A stretch of 64,000 nt of DNA from Burkholderia plantarii (lineage in GTDB: Bacteria; Pseudomonadota; Gammaproteobacteria; Burkholderiales; Burkholderiaceae). The notes beneath the pieces are model-generated. The model saw only the letters and a list, made by a program, of their open reading frames with translations, was not told where the DNA came from and made no database searches. Positions 35,587-44,670 of this stretch are shown here, piece after piece (within the stretch, counting starts at the first letter, position 1; every line of letters begins with the position of its first letter). The DNA is taken from assembly GCF_001411805.1 (NCBI RefSeq), contig NZ_CP007212.1, positions 2,666,001-2,730,000 of the forward strand, in the 5' to 3' direction. The translations under genes and the position numbers were made by a program.

Positions 35587-37295
35587 TCAGAACGTGGCCC
35601 AGCCCCCCTCCTCGGCCGCCGCCGCGGCCAGCGCCGGACGCGCTGGGCGCGCAGGCCGCGCGACCGCGTTGCGCACGCCGGAGCGCGGCAGACCCGTCGC
35701 ACCGGACGATCCGGCCCGCACCGCTGCCGGTGCGCCCTGCCCCGTTCGCCCCGACCGGAAGAACGACACGGCTTCGCGCAGTTCGCGCCCCTGGCTATCG
35801 AGCGACTGGGCGGCGGCGGCGGCCTCCTCGACCAGGGCCGCGTTCTGCTGGGTCACCTGATCCATCTGCGCGACGGCCTGATTGATCTGCTCGATACCCT
35901 TTTGCTGCTCCTCCGACGCGCTGGTGATTTCCCCCATCAGGTCGGTCACCTTGCCCACCGCCAGCACGACTTCCTGCATCGTGCCGCCGGCCTGGGCCAC
36001 CAGTTCCGAGCCCTGCGCCACGCGTTCGACCGAGGTGCCGATCAGTTCCTTGATTTCGCGGGCCGCGCTGGCGCTGCGCTGCGCCAGCGTGCGCACTTCG
36101 CCGGCCACGACCGCGAAGCCGCGGCCCTGTTCGCCGGCACGCGCCGCCTCCACCGCCGCGTTCAGCGCGAGGATGTTGGTCTGGAACGCGATGCCCTCGA
36201 TCACCGTGATGATCTCGGCGACCTGCCGCGAACTCTGCGTGATCCCCTGCATCGTGTCGACCACGCGCGCCACCACCTCGCCGCCCTTGCCTGCCACCTC
36301 CGACGCGCTGCGGGCAAGCACGTTGCCCTGGCGGGCGTTATCGGTGTTCTGCTTCACCGTCGCCGTGATCTGGTCCATGCTCGCGGCCGTCTCCTCGAGG
36401 GACGCGGCCTGTTCCTCGGTCCGCTGGCTCAGGTCGATATTGCCCGCCGCGATCTCCGACGAGCCGAGGGAGATGCCGTCGGCGCTGGCCATCACGCGCG
36501 CCACCACGGTGCGCAGGCTCTCGGTCATGCGCTTCATCGCCAGTTGCAGCCGCGCGGCTCCGTCGCTGCCCTGGACTTCGATGTGTACGTCCAGTTCGCC
36601 GCCGGCCACCTTTTCGGCGACCGCCATCGAGCGCCGCAGCGGATCGTGATGGAGCGGCTGATCGCGAAGGCCACGACGGCGCCCACCAGCAGCGAGACGA
36701 GACCGAGCGCTCCCGCCAGGAACAGGGCCTCGCGATACTGGCTCCGCGCCGCGTCGACTTCATCGACCGCGCCCTGGTGATTGAGCTGGATGTCCTGCTC
36801 GATCGCCGCCAGCAAGGAGGAAAACGTGGACGACACCTTCCCGTTGGCCAGCGTACGCGCCTCTTCCTGGCTGCCGTTGCCGTCGCCGCTGGCCGCCACG
36901 ACCTGCTGGTCCAGCGCCAGAAAATCGGTCCAGCCTTGTTGGATGGCGTTGTAGAGCTCCCGCTCCCGGGCGGACGACACCATCTTCTCGTAGACCGGCA
37001 AGTTCCGGTTCACGGCGGCGACGGCGGCCTCGCGCCGCTTCAGCTCGTCCGCGCGCACGGCCGGGTCCGCGGAAATGGTCAGGCGCAGCGAGAGCCGCCG
37101 CACCGAGTTGGCGCCCGCCCGGATATTCGCGAGCGTCTCCACGCACGGCAACCAGTTTGCCCCGATCTCGTTGGTGCCCGCGAACACGCGTGAAATCTGA
37201 TACGCCCCCATCGCGGCCATCACGCACATCAGCAGCAGCACGATGCCGAAACCCACGCCAAGCCGCACGCCTACGTCAAGTCTGTTGAGAATCAC
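35587..37295 (-). pseudogene. Methyl-accepting chemotaxis protein broken by a one-base frameshift
   Basis: A full chemoreceptor gene in two frames. The 5' part starts at a GTG (37295; AGGAAGAG upstream) with (V)ILNRLDVGVRLGVGFG, membrane helix 1, a four-helix-bundle sensor and membrane helix 2, ending in frame at AFAISRSIT. The rest of the HAMP domain and the signalling domain ([20 protein letters not shown] onward, tip [20 protein letters not shown]) continue in the next frame. Inserting one base between about 36643 and 36647 (ACG-GAT-CCG instead of ACGATCCG) restores a receptor of about 569 aa. As read, the product stops shortly after the second helix and cannot signal. Sequencing error or real decay are both possible. 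Confidence 0.9.
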
Positions 37296-37723
37296 GCTTT
37301 CACTCTTCCTGTCGTCGCCAAGATTTGGCGCAAGCCGCCGCTTCGAGCTGCCCGTGGCATCCGAACTCGCGGCCGTGCAGGCGCCGTCATTCGGAGTTAA
37401 CGGGGTGCCCGGCCGTTGCTGAAGCCGCTTTTCATCAGGGCGAACCCGACGATGCGCAATCGGGCGCGCTGCCCTACAGTCGGAACGGGCCGGCCGCCGC
37501 AGAGCGCGAGCGAGGCGCCGGCGACCGATAACGGGAATCAGTCGCAACGGCACCGGCCCCTTCAGCAACGCGGCGTAATGCCGACATCCAATTGAAGGCA
37601 GCGCCGTTTTTCAACCCGGGCCGTTGCGCCGTCGCGGATCGAAGCATGCGATGCGCCGCGGGGAGAACGTCGGCCATGTCGACTCAATCGTCAATCCAGG
37701 CACTCAATTTTGTAGGAGTCCAT
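37296..37723. other. Divergent promoter region, chemoreceptor / motA
   Basis: About 430 bp between divergent motility genes. It should contain both promoters. I looked for a sigma-28 flagellar promoter (TAAA-N15-GCCGATAA) and found no convincing match. Confidence 0.5.
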
Positions 37724-38593
37724 ATGTTCGTGGCAATCGGCTGGATCGTCGTGATCGGCTCGGTACTCGGCAGTTTCATCGGCGTGGGGGGCCACCTCCC
37801 CGCCCTGATCCAGCCGTTCGAGCTGCTGTGCATCTTCGGCGCCGCGGCGGGCGCCTTCGTGGTCAGCAATCCGCGCGACACGCTGGGCAAGACGCTGAAG
37901 GCACTGCCGTCGTGCTTCAAGTCCAGCGGCTACACGAAAACGCAGTATCTGGAACTGATCGCGCTGCTCTACGAGGTGCTGCAGAAGGCTCGCCGCGAAG
38001 GCATGCTGTCGCTGGAATCCGACATCGAAAACCCGTCCGGCAGCGCCCTGTTCCAGAAGTATTCGCGCGTGCTCGCCGATCACCATCTGCTCGACTTCAT
38101 CGTCGACTACCTGCGGATGATGTCCACCGGCAACGTCAATCCCCTGGAGATGCAGGACCTGATGGACGAGGAACTCGGCACGCACCACGCCGAAATGTCG
38201 GTCGCGCCGTCCGCGATCCAGAAGATGGCGGACGGCCTGCCCGCATTCGGCATCGTCGCGGCGGTGATGGGCGTGGTCCACACCATGGGTTCGGTCGGCG
38301 CGCCGCCGGCCGAACTCGGCAAGATGATCGCCGGCGCGCTGGTCGGGACGTTCCTCGGCATCCTGCTGGCCTACGGCTTCGTGGGGCCGCTCGCGGATCT
38401 GCTCAACGCCAAGGGCCGCAGTTCCGCCAAGCCGTTCCAGTGCGTCAAGGCCGTACTGCTCGCGTCGTTGAGCGGCTACGCGCCTGCGGTGGCCGTGGAG
38501 TTCGGCCGCAAGGTCCTGTTCACGTCCGATCGGCCGAGCTTCCAGGAGCTGGACGAGGCGGTGCGTGCCACGAAGACGGTCAAGGCGGCCTGA
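37724..38593 (+). CDS. motA: Flagellar motor stator protein MotA
   Basis: A 289-aa inner-membrane protein with four helices (MFVAIGWIVVIGSVLGSFIG; LLCIFGAAAGAFVVSN; MADGLPAFGIVAAVMGVVHT; IAGALVGTFLGILLAYGFVG) and a large cytoplasmic loop that contacts the rotor. With MotB it forms the proton channel that drives the flagellum. The ATG at 37724 follows TAGGAGTCCAT, and the length matches the family; upstream in-frame Met codons lack a ribosome site. It is co-transcribed with motB 12 bp downstream. No flhDC or che genes flank it, unlike the main flagellar stator locus in many relatives. Confidence 0.96.
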   Translation: MFVAIGWIVVIGSVLGSFIGVGGHLPALIQPFELLCIFGAAAGAFVVSNPRDTLGKTLKALPSCFKSSGYTKTQYLELIALLYEVLQKARREGMLSLESDIENPSGSALFQKYSRVLADHHLLDFIVDYLRMMSTGNVNPLEMQDLMDEELGTHHAEMSVAPSAIQKMADGLPAFGIVAAVMGVVHTMGSVGAPPAELGKMIAGALVGTFLGILLAYGFVGPLADLLNAKGRSSAKPFQCVKAVLLASLSGYAPAVAVEFGRKVLFTSDRPSFQELDEAVRATKTVKAA

Positions 38594-38605
38594 GGAGAAC
38601 ACCGG

Positions 38606-39541
38606 ATGGCAACCGACAAGGCAGCCGAGCAGGCGGCACGCAAGATGGGCGGCGGCACGACCATCGTGCGGCGCGTGAAGCGCGATGCGCACGAGGGGCA
38701 TCACGGCGGCGCATGGAAGATCGCCTACGCGGATTTCGTGACGGCAATGATGGCGTTTTTCCTGTTGATGTGGCTGCTCGGCTCGACCTCGAAATACGAC
38801 CGGCAAGGCATCGAGAATTATTTCAATACGCCGCTGTCCGCCCTGCTCGGCGCGCACGCCGACAGCGGCGTGGCGCGCTCCAGCGTGATCGACGGCGGCG
38901 GCCACGATCTGTCCGATACGCATGGCGGCAATGGCAACGCGACACCGCAGGCCGCGCCGGGCCGTCCTTCACCCGCCGACGCCGCGAACGACGCCCGGCT
39001 GGCGCTGCTCAAGCAGCAATTGACGGCGCTCGTCGACGAGAACCCGAAGCTGAAGGCGTTCAAGAATCAGATCCGGCTGTCGACGACGCGGGAAGGGCTG
39101 CGCATCGAGATCGTCGATTCGCGCAGCCGCCCCATGTTCGCCACCGGCAGTGCCCGGCTCGTGGACTACGCCTACGACATCCTGTCCCAGATCGGCGGCG
39201 TGCTGAACCAGGTCGACAACCGCGTGTCGCTGGCCGGCCACACCGATGCCGTTCCGTATTCCGGCGGCATCGCCGGCTATTCGAATTGGGAACTGTCGTC
39301 GGAGCGCGCCAACGCGGCGCGGCGCGCGCTGGTGGCGGGCCAGCTGCGCGAGGACAAGCTGCTGCAGGTGCGCGGGCTCGCCGACGTGCTCCCCCTCGAG
39401 CGCGGCGTCGCCGACGCGGAGGTGAACCGGCGCATCAGCATCCTCGTGCTGAACAAGGAAGCCGAGCGGGCGTTCTTCTCGGAGGCGGCCGAGTCATCGG
39501 CATCGGCGTCCCGGCTGGTTGCCGCGGCGACGCACCGATAA
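38606..39541 (+). CDS. motB: Flagellar motor stator protein MotB
   Basis: A 311-aa stator subunit. The single membrane helix KIAYADFVTAMMAFFLLMWL has the proton-binding Asp (D43). A plug and linker rich in Gly/His/Asn follow, then an OmpA-type peptidoglycan-binding domain (RSRPMFATGSARL, SLAGHTDAVPYSG, NWELSSERANAARRAL, GLADVLPL, NRRISILVL). The ATG at 38606 is preceded by GAGGAGAACACC. It anchors the MotA channel to the cell wall. The C-terminal ~20 residues are a Ser/Ala tail. Confidence 0.96.
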   Translation: MATDKAAEQAARKMGGGTTIVRRVKRDAHEGHHGGAWKIAYADFVTAMMAFFLLMWLLGSTSKYDRQGIENYFNTPLSALLGAHADSGVARSSVIDGGGHDLSDTHGGNGNATPQAAPGRPSPADAANDARLALLKQQLTALVDENPKLKAFKNQIRLSTTREGLRIEIVDSRSRPMFATGSARLVDYAYDILSQIGGVLNQVDNRVSLAGHTDAVPYSGGIAGYSNWELSSERANAARRALVAGQLREDKLLQVRGLADVLPLERGVADAEVNRRISILVLNKEAERAFFSEAAESSASASRLVAAATHR

Positions 39542-39655
39542 CCGGTTCCCGGATGCGGACGGACGTGGTGTTTCGGGAGGCGCGCCGCGGCGTGGCGCGC
39601 CCACGCCCGGGAAACCGGATGAAGGGAATCGGGTGCCGCGATTCATGAATTCAAC

Positions 39656-39681
39656 GGCCCGCCGGGGAATCACGGCGGGCC
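39656..39681 (+). terminator. Hairpin after motAB
   Basis: GGCCCGCCG and CGGCGGGCC form a perfect 9-bp stem with an 8-nt loop, 115 bp after the motB stop. There is no T-run, so termination would be weak or Rho-assisted. Confidence 0.45.
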
Positions 39682-39757
39682 ATGCACCCGGTTCGCCGCT
39701 GTCAGGCGCCGGTTTTTGCTGGGATATTCGTCACGCGACGAAATGCTGAAGGGGGGA

Positions 39758-39844
39758 TGGTGCGTGAGGCCGGACTCGAACCGGCACACCCTTGCGGGCG
39801 TCAGGACCTAAACCTGGTGCGTCTACCAATTTCGCCACTCACGC
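39758..39844 (-). tRNA. tRNA-Leu (anticodon TAG)
   Basis: An 87-nt class II tRNA. The minus strand begins GCGTGAGTGGCGAAATTGGT, has anticodon TAG (complement of 39808-39810), a long variable arm (CGCCCGCAAGGGTGT region), a T-arm CCGGTTCGAGTCCGG and an encoded CCA (39760-39758). Confidence 0.96.
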
Positions 39845-40082
39845 ACATCGATGTTCGGGAACGCGGCCGCGATCGGCCCGGCGTCCCGCGAGCACACCGC
39901 CGACGTGGAGTCGGGCGGCCGCCGGAAAGCGCGAAGCGCGAGATTCTAACCGATCTCCCCACGCTTGTCTCTAGGCGCCGCACCGATCGGGCGACGGTGC
40001 TAGAATCGCGGCGCACTCGCCACCCCACGCGGCATCCGGTCCGCCTTGCGCGCCCGATCCGTCCACTCGTAGCCGCCCGTCC

Positions 40083-40916
40083 GTGAATTTCGACGAATAC
40101 TGCCAGCAAAAGGCCGCCCCGCCCGGCTCCAGCGTCTACTACGCGCTCCGCCAGGCGCCGTTCGCCAGCCAGGCGGCGCTGACCGCGCTGTTCGCGCTGC
40201 ACCGCGAACTCGACGACACGGTGCGCGAGACGAGCGACCCGACCATCGGCCAGACCAAGCTCGCCTGGTGGCGCAACGAGCTGGCCGCGCTCGCCGCTGG
40301 CCAGCCGTCGCATCCGGTGTCGCTGGCGCTCGCGAAGCACGCCGCTGCGATCGCAAGCGACGGCGCCGCGCTGCAGACGCTCGCCGACGGCTTCGCGATG
40401 GATCTCGAGCAGGCACGCTACCTGGATTTCGCGAACCTGCGCCGCTACGTCGAGCGCGTCGGCGGGGCCTTCGCGCGGCTCGTCGCCCAGGTCGGCGCGG
40501 GCACGCCCGATGCGGCGCCGGACTGGGCCACCGCGCTCGGCAACGCGCTCACGCTCGCGCGCCTCGTCGAGGACGTCGGCCACGACGCGCGCCACGGCCG
40601 CGTCTATCTGCCGATCGACGAGCTGCAGCGCTACGAAGTCACGGCCGCGGACCTCATGCATCGCCGCTACAGCCCCGCGTTCACCGAGCTGATGCGCTTC
40701 CAGGCCACGCGCGCGCGCGCGGCGCTGCACGAGGCGCTCGACGCGATTCCGCCGGCCGAACGCCGCGCGCAACGCACGCTGCGCGCGCTCGGCGCGCTCG
40801 CGCTCGCGACGCTCGACGAGATCGAGCGCGATGACTTTCAGGTGCTGCACCAGCGCATCGCGCTGACGCCGGTCCGCAAGCTCTGGGTGGCATGGCGCGC
40901 GGCCCGGCGGCGCTGA
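40083..40916 (+). CDS. Squalene/phytoene synthase family protein (HpnC/HpnD-like)
   Basis: A 277-aa trans-prenyltransferase-fold protein. ALFALHRELDDTVRETSDP carries the first Asp-rich motif and LVEDVGHDARHGRVYLP the second, resembling the NILRDLxEDAxxGRxYLP pattern of hopanoid pathway enzymes that couple two farnesyl diphosphates. The start is a GTG at 40083 (MNFDEYCQQKAAPPGSSVYY). No other hopanoid gene is adjacent, so either presqualene diphosphate synthesis or a diverged role is possible. It lies between tRNA-Leu and the convergent DUF1501 gene. Confidence 0.88.
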   Translation: MNFDEYCQQKAAPPGSSVYYALRQAPFASQAALTALFALHRELDDTVRETSDPTIGQTKLAWWRNELAALAAGQPSHPVSLALAKHAAAIASDGAALQTLADGFAMDLEQARYLDFANLRRYVERVGGAFARLVAQVGAGTPDAAPDWATALGNALTLARLVEDVGHDARHGRVYLPIDELQRYEVTAADLMHRRYSPAFTELMRFQATRARAALHEALDAIPPAERRAQRTLRALGALALATLDEIERDDFQVLHQRIALTPVRKLWVAWRAARRR

Positions 40917-41002
40917 TACCCGATGCGAAACCGGCAGCCCTCGTCGGCCGTTCCGGCCGCATCAACGACGCAACCGCCCGCCGCAATCAACGGCCGCCGG
41001 AC

Positions 41003-42217
41003 TCAGGCGCGCAGCAGCGGCAGCGGCGCGAACCGGCCGCGCAGCACCGACGCCGCGTCGATCCCCCACCACGGCCCCAGCACGGTCGCATAGAGCTGCC
41101 GGAAATCGACGGCCACCGGCAGGTTGCCGTTGCCGTCGAGCCGCGCGAGCGCCGGCCGCTCGCCGTACAGCCCGCCGCGCACGCGCCCGCCCGCCACGAA
41201 ATGCGGGGCCGCGGTGCCGTGATCGGTGCCGCCGCTCGCGTTCTCGCGCACGCGTCGCCCGAACTCCGCATAGGTCATCACCAGCGTGTCGTCCCAGCGC
41301 CCCAGCTCGACGAGCGCCGAACGCATCGCCGCGAGCCCGTCGGCAAGCTGCGCGAGCAGCGCGGCCTGCTGGCCCGCCTGATTCTGGTGCGTGTCGAAGC
41401 CGTTCAGCGTGAGCCGCATCACGGCCACGCCACGGCCTGGTGAAGGCTGGCGCTGCGGCGTCTCGCACGACGCCAGCACCTGCATCGCGGTCTTCACGGC
41501 GGTGCCGAACGGCCCGGCGGGAAACGCGGTGGCGAACGCGAACCCGCCGTCGCGCGGCCGCAGCCGCGCCGCCGCGTTGACGATCTCGTTCTCGACGTCG
41601 ATCAGGTGCGCGAGCGCGGGGTTGCGTTCGCGCAGCGACACCGGATGGGCGAGCCGCGACGCGCCGAGGAACTGCGCGGGATTGACGAGCACGATCGCGC
41701 GCGCGCCGTTGGCGAGCGGCCCCATCTCGGCGCTGCCGAGCACGATGCCGTCGGCGGCGAAGCCTGGCGGCACCGGCGCCTGCTCGAACGCGCGCGTGAG
41801 CCATCCCTCGCCGAGATATTCGTCGGCGCGCGAAGCCGTGTCCCAGATCTCGATCGAGCGGAAGTGCGAGAGATTCGGCTGCGGATACGAGACGCCCTGC
41901 ACGACGGCCAGCTCCTGCGCGCGCCAGAGCGGCATTAGCGCCGCGAGCGACGGATGCAGCGCCGCGTGTTCGTCGAGCGTGAGCAGCGTCTCGCGGCGCA
42001 GCCCGAGCGTGGGCCGCAGCGTGCGATAGAGCGGATCGGCATAGGGCACCACGGTGTTCAGGCCGTCGTTGCCGCCCTTCAGCTCGACGAGGATCAGCAG
42101 CCGCCTGTCATCGGCGCTCGCCGACGGGCCACCGGCAAACGCCGGCCGCGGCATCCACAGCGAGACGCCGGCGGCACCCGCTGCGCCGGCCAAGGTCAGG
42201 AAATCGCGTCGTTTCAT
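41003..42217 (-). CDS. DUF1501 protein, Tat-exported
   Basis: A 404-aa protein with a twin-arginine signal (MKRRDFLTLAGAAGAAGVSL, cleavage near AFA-GG). The DUF1501 fold is sulfatase/alkaline-phosphatase-like: LLILVELKGGNDGLNTVVPY, QGVSYPQPNLSHFRSIEIWD, TLNGFDTHQNQAG, MTYAEFGRRVRENASGGTDH. Tat export implies folding, perhaps with metal, in the cytoplasm. It follows the DUF1800 gene by 57 bp on the same strand; this pair is conserved in many bacteria and presumed to act together in the envelope, but the reaction is unknown. Confidence 0.93.
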   Translation of the reverse strand: MKRRDFLTLAGAAGAAGVSLWMPRPAFAGGPSASADDRRLLILVELKGGNDGLNTVVPYADPLYRTLRPTLGLRRETLLTLDEHAALHPSLAALMPLWRAQELAVVQGVSYPQPNLSHFRSIEIWDTASRADEYLGEGWLTRAFEQAPVPPGFAADGIVLGSAEMGPLANGARAIVLVNPAQFLGASRLAHPVSLRERNPALAHLIDVENEIVNAAARLRPRDGGFAFATAFPAGPFGTAVKTAMQVLASCETPQRQPSPGRGVAVMRLTLNGFDTHQNQAGQQAALLAQLADGLAAMRSALVELGRWDDTLVMTYAEFGRRVRENASGGTDHGTAAPHFVAGGRVRGGLYGERPALARLDGNGNLPVAVDFRQLYATVLGPWWGIDAASVLRGRFAPLPLLRA

Positions 42218-42274
42218 CGTGCCACCCTCGTCAGCGTCTGCTTCGTTCGCTTCCCGCCCCTCGCCCGGTCCCGC

Positions 42275-43747
42275 TCAGCTCAACTGATAGACCGGGTCCA
42301 TCAGCAGCGCGCGCAGATACGCGGCGCCGTTCGCGTCGGCCTCGATCGCGGCGACCGGCGAGACCGGCAGCACCGCGTGCTGCAGCTGCAACTCGGCCGA
42401 CAGCGTCGGCCGTGCCTGCGGCGTCGTGCCGAACCGCGCGAGCCAGCCGTCGAGATCGAAGCGCATCGCGCCGTGCGCGAGCGGCGCGGCGGCCGGCATG
42501 GCCGCCTTGCCCGCCGCGGGCGGCTTCGCATGATAGCCGGCGGCGGTCGAGCGAAACATGCGCTCCACGAACTGCTTGCGCGCGAGCAAGGTCGCGCTGT
42601 TGATCCAGAGCGGGCCGCCCGGCCAGCCCTTCACGTTCGGCGGCGCGAACAATCGCTCGCCGAGCGCGTTCAGCACCGGCACGAACTGCGCCGCGTCGCC
42701 GTAGTCGAGCTCGAACATGCGGACCGTGCCCACCACGAATTCGGTCGGCGCCTTCACATGCACGCCGCGCACCGCGTCGCTCCAGAACGCGTCGGTGGCG
42801 AACAGCGCCGCGAGCGCCGCGCCGATCTCGTAGCCGCTGTCGCGAAAGCGCGCGGCGACGGTGTCGAGCGCGGCCGGCTCCGGCGTGTCGGACACGAACT
42901 CGCGCCACAGCTTCGCGGCGACGAAGCGGGCCGTATCGGGCTGCGCGAGCAGGATGTCGAGCACGCGACCGGTATCGAGCGGACCGGTTTCGCCGAGCAC
43001 GGTCTTGATGCCGTCATCGTGAAGGTTCGGATGCCAGACGGTTTCGAGCGTATCGGCGTCGAGCCCCCAGCCGGTCAGCGCGCGGGCCGCGTCGGCCACG
43101 TCGTGCTGCGTGTAGTGGCCTTCGCCGAGCGTGAACAGCTCCATCACCTCGCGCGCGAAGTTCTCGTTGGGGCGCCCCTTGCGATTGCTCGCGCCGTCGA
43201 GATACTGCAGCATCGCCGGGTCGATCGCGACCGCGTGCAGCATCGTGCCGAAGTTGCCGAGCGCCTGCGCGCGCAGCAGCCGATGCTGCGCAGCCATGGT
43301 GCGCGGATACGGCACCTTGTCCTGCCCCGAGGTGAAATGGCGATGCCAGAACAGCGTCATGCGCTCGGCGAGCGGCGACGGCGTGGCCAGCATCTCGCCG
43401 AGCCACCAGGCGCGCAGCGCGTCGTAGCGCTGGGCCTGCAGGCGCTGGTCGTCGCGGCGCTGCTCGGGGGTCCAGGCGTTGCGCACCGCGCGCGGCGGCA
43501 GCGGCGCGTCGGCCCAGTCGGGCAGCGGCGTCATCGGCGCCTGCCGCGCGCCGGCCAGCAGGGCGTCGACGGCCGCCGCGCGCGTCATGCCGACATAGGG
43601 CGCCAGCTCGGCCGGCGTCGGCGAGAAGCCGGTGCGGCCAAGCAGGAAACGCGCGTCGTCCGCATCGAGCGGCACGAGCATCGCGGCAGGCGGGCGAGCA
43701 CCAGCGAGCGCGCCGGCGGGATTCGCAACGGTTCCGGATCGATGCAT
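42275..43747 (-). CDS. DUF1800 protein, partner of DUF1501
   Basis: A 490-aa DUF1800 protein. Recognisable segments are DDARFLLGRTGFSPTPAELA, ERMTLFWHRHFTSGQDKVPY, GKPNENFAREVMELFTLGEG-like sequence (read here as GRPNENFAREVMELFTLG), HYTQHDVADAARALTGW and PNVKGWPGGPLWINSATLLA. I see no clear signal peptide at the annotated start; an upstream alternative may exist. The gene precedes DUF1501 and is probably co-transcribed with it. Function unknown. Confidence 0.92.
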   Translation of the reverse strand: MHRSGTVANPAGALAGARPPAAMLVPLDADDARFLLGRTGFSPTPAELAPYVGMTRAAAVDALLAGARQAPMTPLPDWADAPLPPRAVRNAWTPEQRRDDQRLQAQRYDALRAWWLGEMLATPSPLAERMTLFWHRHFTSGQDKVPYPRTMAAQHRLLRAQALGNFGTMLHAVAIDPAMLQYLDGASNRKGRPNENFAREVMELFTLGEGHYTQHDVADAARALTGWGLDADTLETVWHPNLHDDGIKTVLGETGPLDTGRVLDILLAQPDTARFVAAKLWREFVSDTPEPAALDTVAARFRDSGYEIGAALAALFATDAFWSDAVRGVHVKAPTEFVVGTVRMFELDYGDAAQFVPVLNALGERLFAPPNVKGWPGGPLWINSATLLARKQFVERMFRSTAAGYHAKPPAAGKAAMPAAAPLAHGAMRFDLDGWLARFGTTPQARPTLSAELQLQHAVLPVSPVAAIEADANGAAYLRALLMDPVYQLS

Positions 43748-44105
43748 CGAGTGTCCCTCCCCAGTCGATCGGCGATCGACGTTCCGGCCGCGCTACCGGT
43801 ATCGGCAGCACGCCACTCGTTGCTCAACGGCCCGGCCGGCGAGATCGTTGACGCAGGGTGCGCGGGTCGGCGCCATGCATGTGTAACCGAAGCGTCGCAA
43901 ACGTAACCGCGCCGTCATGGCGAACCCGCGGCGTCGGCAACGCGGCATGCCGATCCAGATGGGAAACGGTAAGCGAATCGGCGCAGGCAGGCACCGCGCG
44001 ATGTCACGCGCAGGTAATCGATTGAAATCGGGGACGACGAAGGAAGAACAATCCGACGACAACGCAGTGACGATTCACGCCACGACACGAACGCGTCCGT
44101 TGAAA
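43748..44105. other. Intergenic region
   Basis: About 360 bp between two minus-strand genes. It should hold the promoter of the DUF1800/DUF1501 pair. No specific motif stood out. Confidence 0.4.
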
Positions 44106-44402
44106 TCAGCGCTTGTAGAGTTCCCGCACCGCGTCTTCGATATGCTGCCGGAGCAGATGCCGTTCCTCGGGGGTCATGTGGCCGTCACGGCGGCGCTCGT
44201 CGAGATCGGGAGACACGGCGGAACGCCCGGTCGGATCGTCGAAGCGGTCGAGCTGCGAATCACGCGGCGGCGTCGGTACGTGCGGGCGCGGTGCCCGATG
44301 CGACGGCGCGTTGCGCTCGGGGCGTTGCGCGCAGGCAAGGTTCGATGCAAAGAGGCCGGCGAACGCGAACGCCAGTGCCCATGCGATCCGGCTCGATCGC
44401 AT
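44106..44402 (-). CDS. Small secreted protein with MTPEER motif
   Basis: A 98-aa protein with a signal peptide (MRSSRIAWALAFAFAGLFAS, cleavage near ACA-QR). The mature part is Pro/Arg-rich and ends with the helix MTPEERHLLRQHIEDAVREL, a motif seen at the end of small exported proteins in related Burkholderiales as I recall it. It is divergent from ompR-envZ; the element at 44591-44630 may control both. Function unknown. Confidence 0.75.
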   Translation of the reverse strand: MRSSRIAWALAFAFAGLFASNLACAQRPERNAPSHRAPRPHVPTPPRDSQLDRFDDPTGRSAVSPDLDERRRDGHMTPEERHLLRQHIEDAVRELYKR

Positions 44403-44590
44403 CACCGTGCTCGCTTCTCTGGTCGATTTGTTCCCTTCCTCACGCGGCAACCGTTTACCTCTGGTACTTGAACGAACCCGGCGAATATCGGGCGAACGAA
44501 CTACGAAAAATCGGGTGGGTGGAGTATCCACTGAATTTCCGCGTCAAGTAAAGGAGTGTCTAACGAGTGGCTTTACTCAACATCGCAGCA

Positions 44591-44630
44591 CGGGTAAATT
44601 TTGTAACCGACTGTTACTCGTAAAATCCCG
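44591..44630. promoter_or_regulatory. 40-bp inverted-symmetry element before ompR
   Basis: The inner repeat GTAAC-CGACT-GTTAC (44603-44617) is flanked by AT-rich blocks and bounded by CGGG...CCCG, so the whole element is roughly symmetric. It lies 41-80 bp before the ompR start, as expected of a promoter or autoregulatory site. Confidence 0.45.
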
Positions 44631-44670
44631 CGCCCGTGCGCCCCTTCGTAATCGCGATAAGATGCCGCCC

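Noticed and set aside
37296..37723. Sigma-28 flagellar promoter upstream of motA
   Set aside because: No TAAA-N15-GCCGATAA match better than chance was found by eye.
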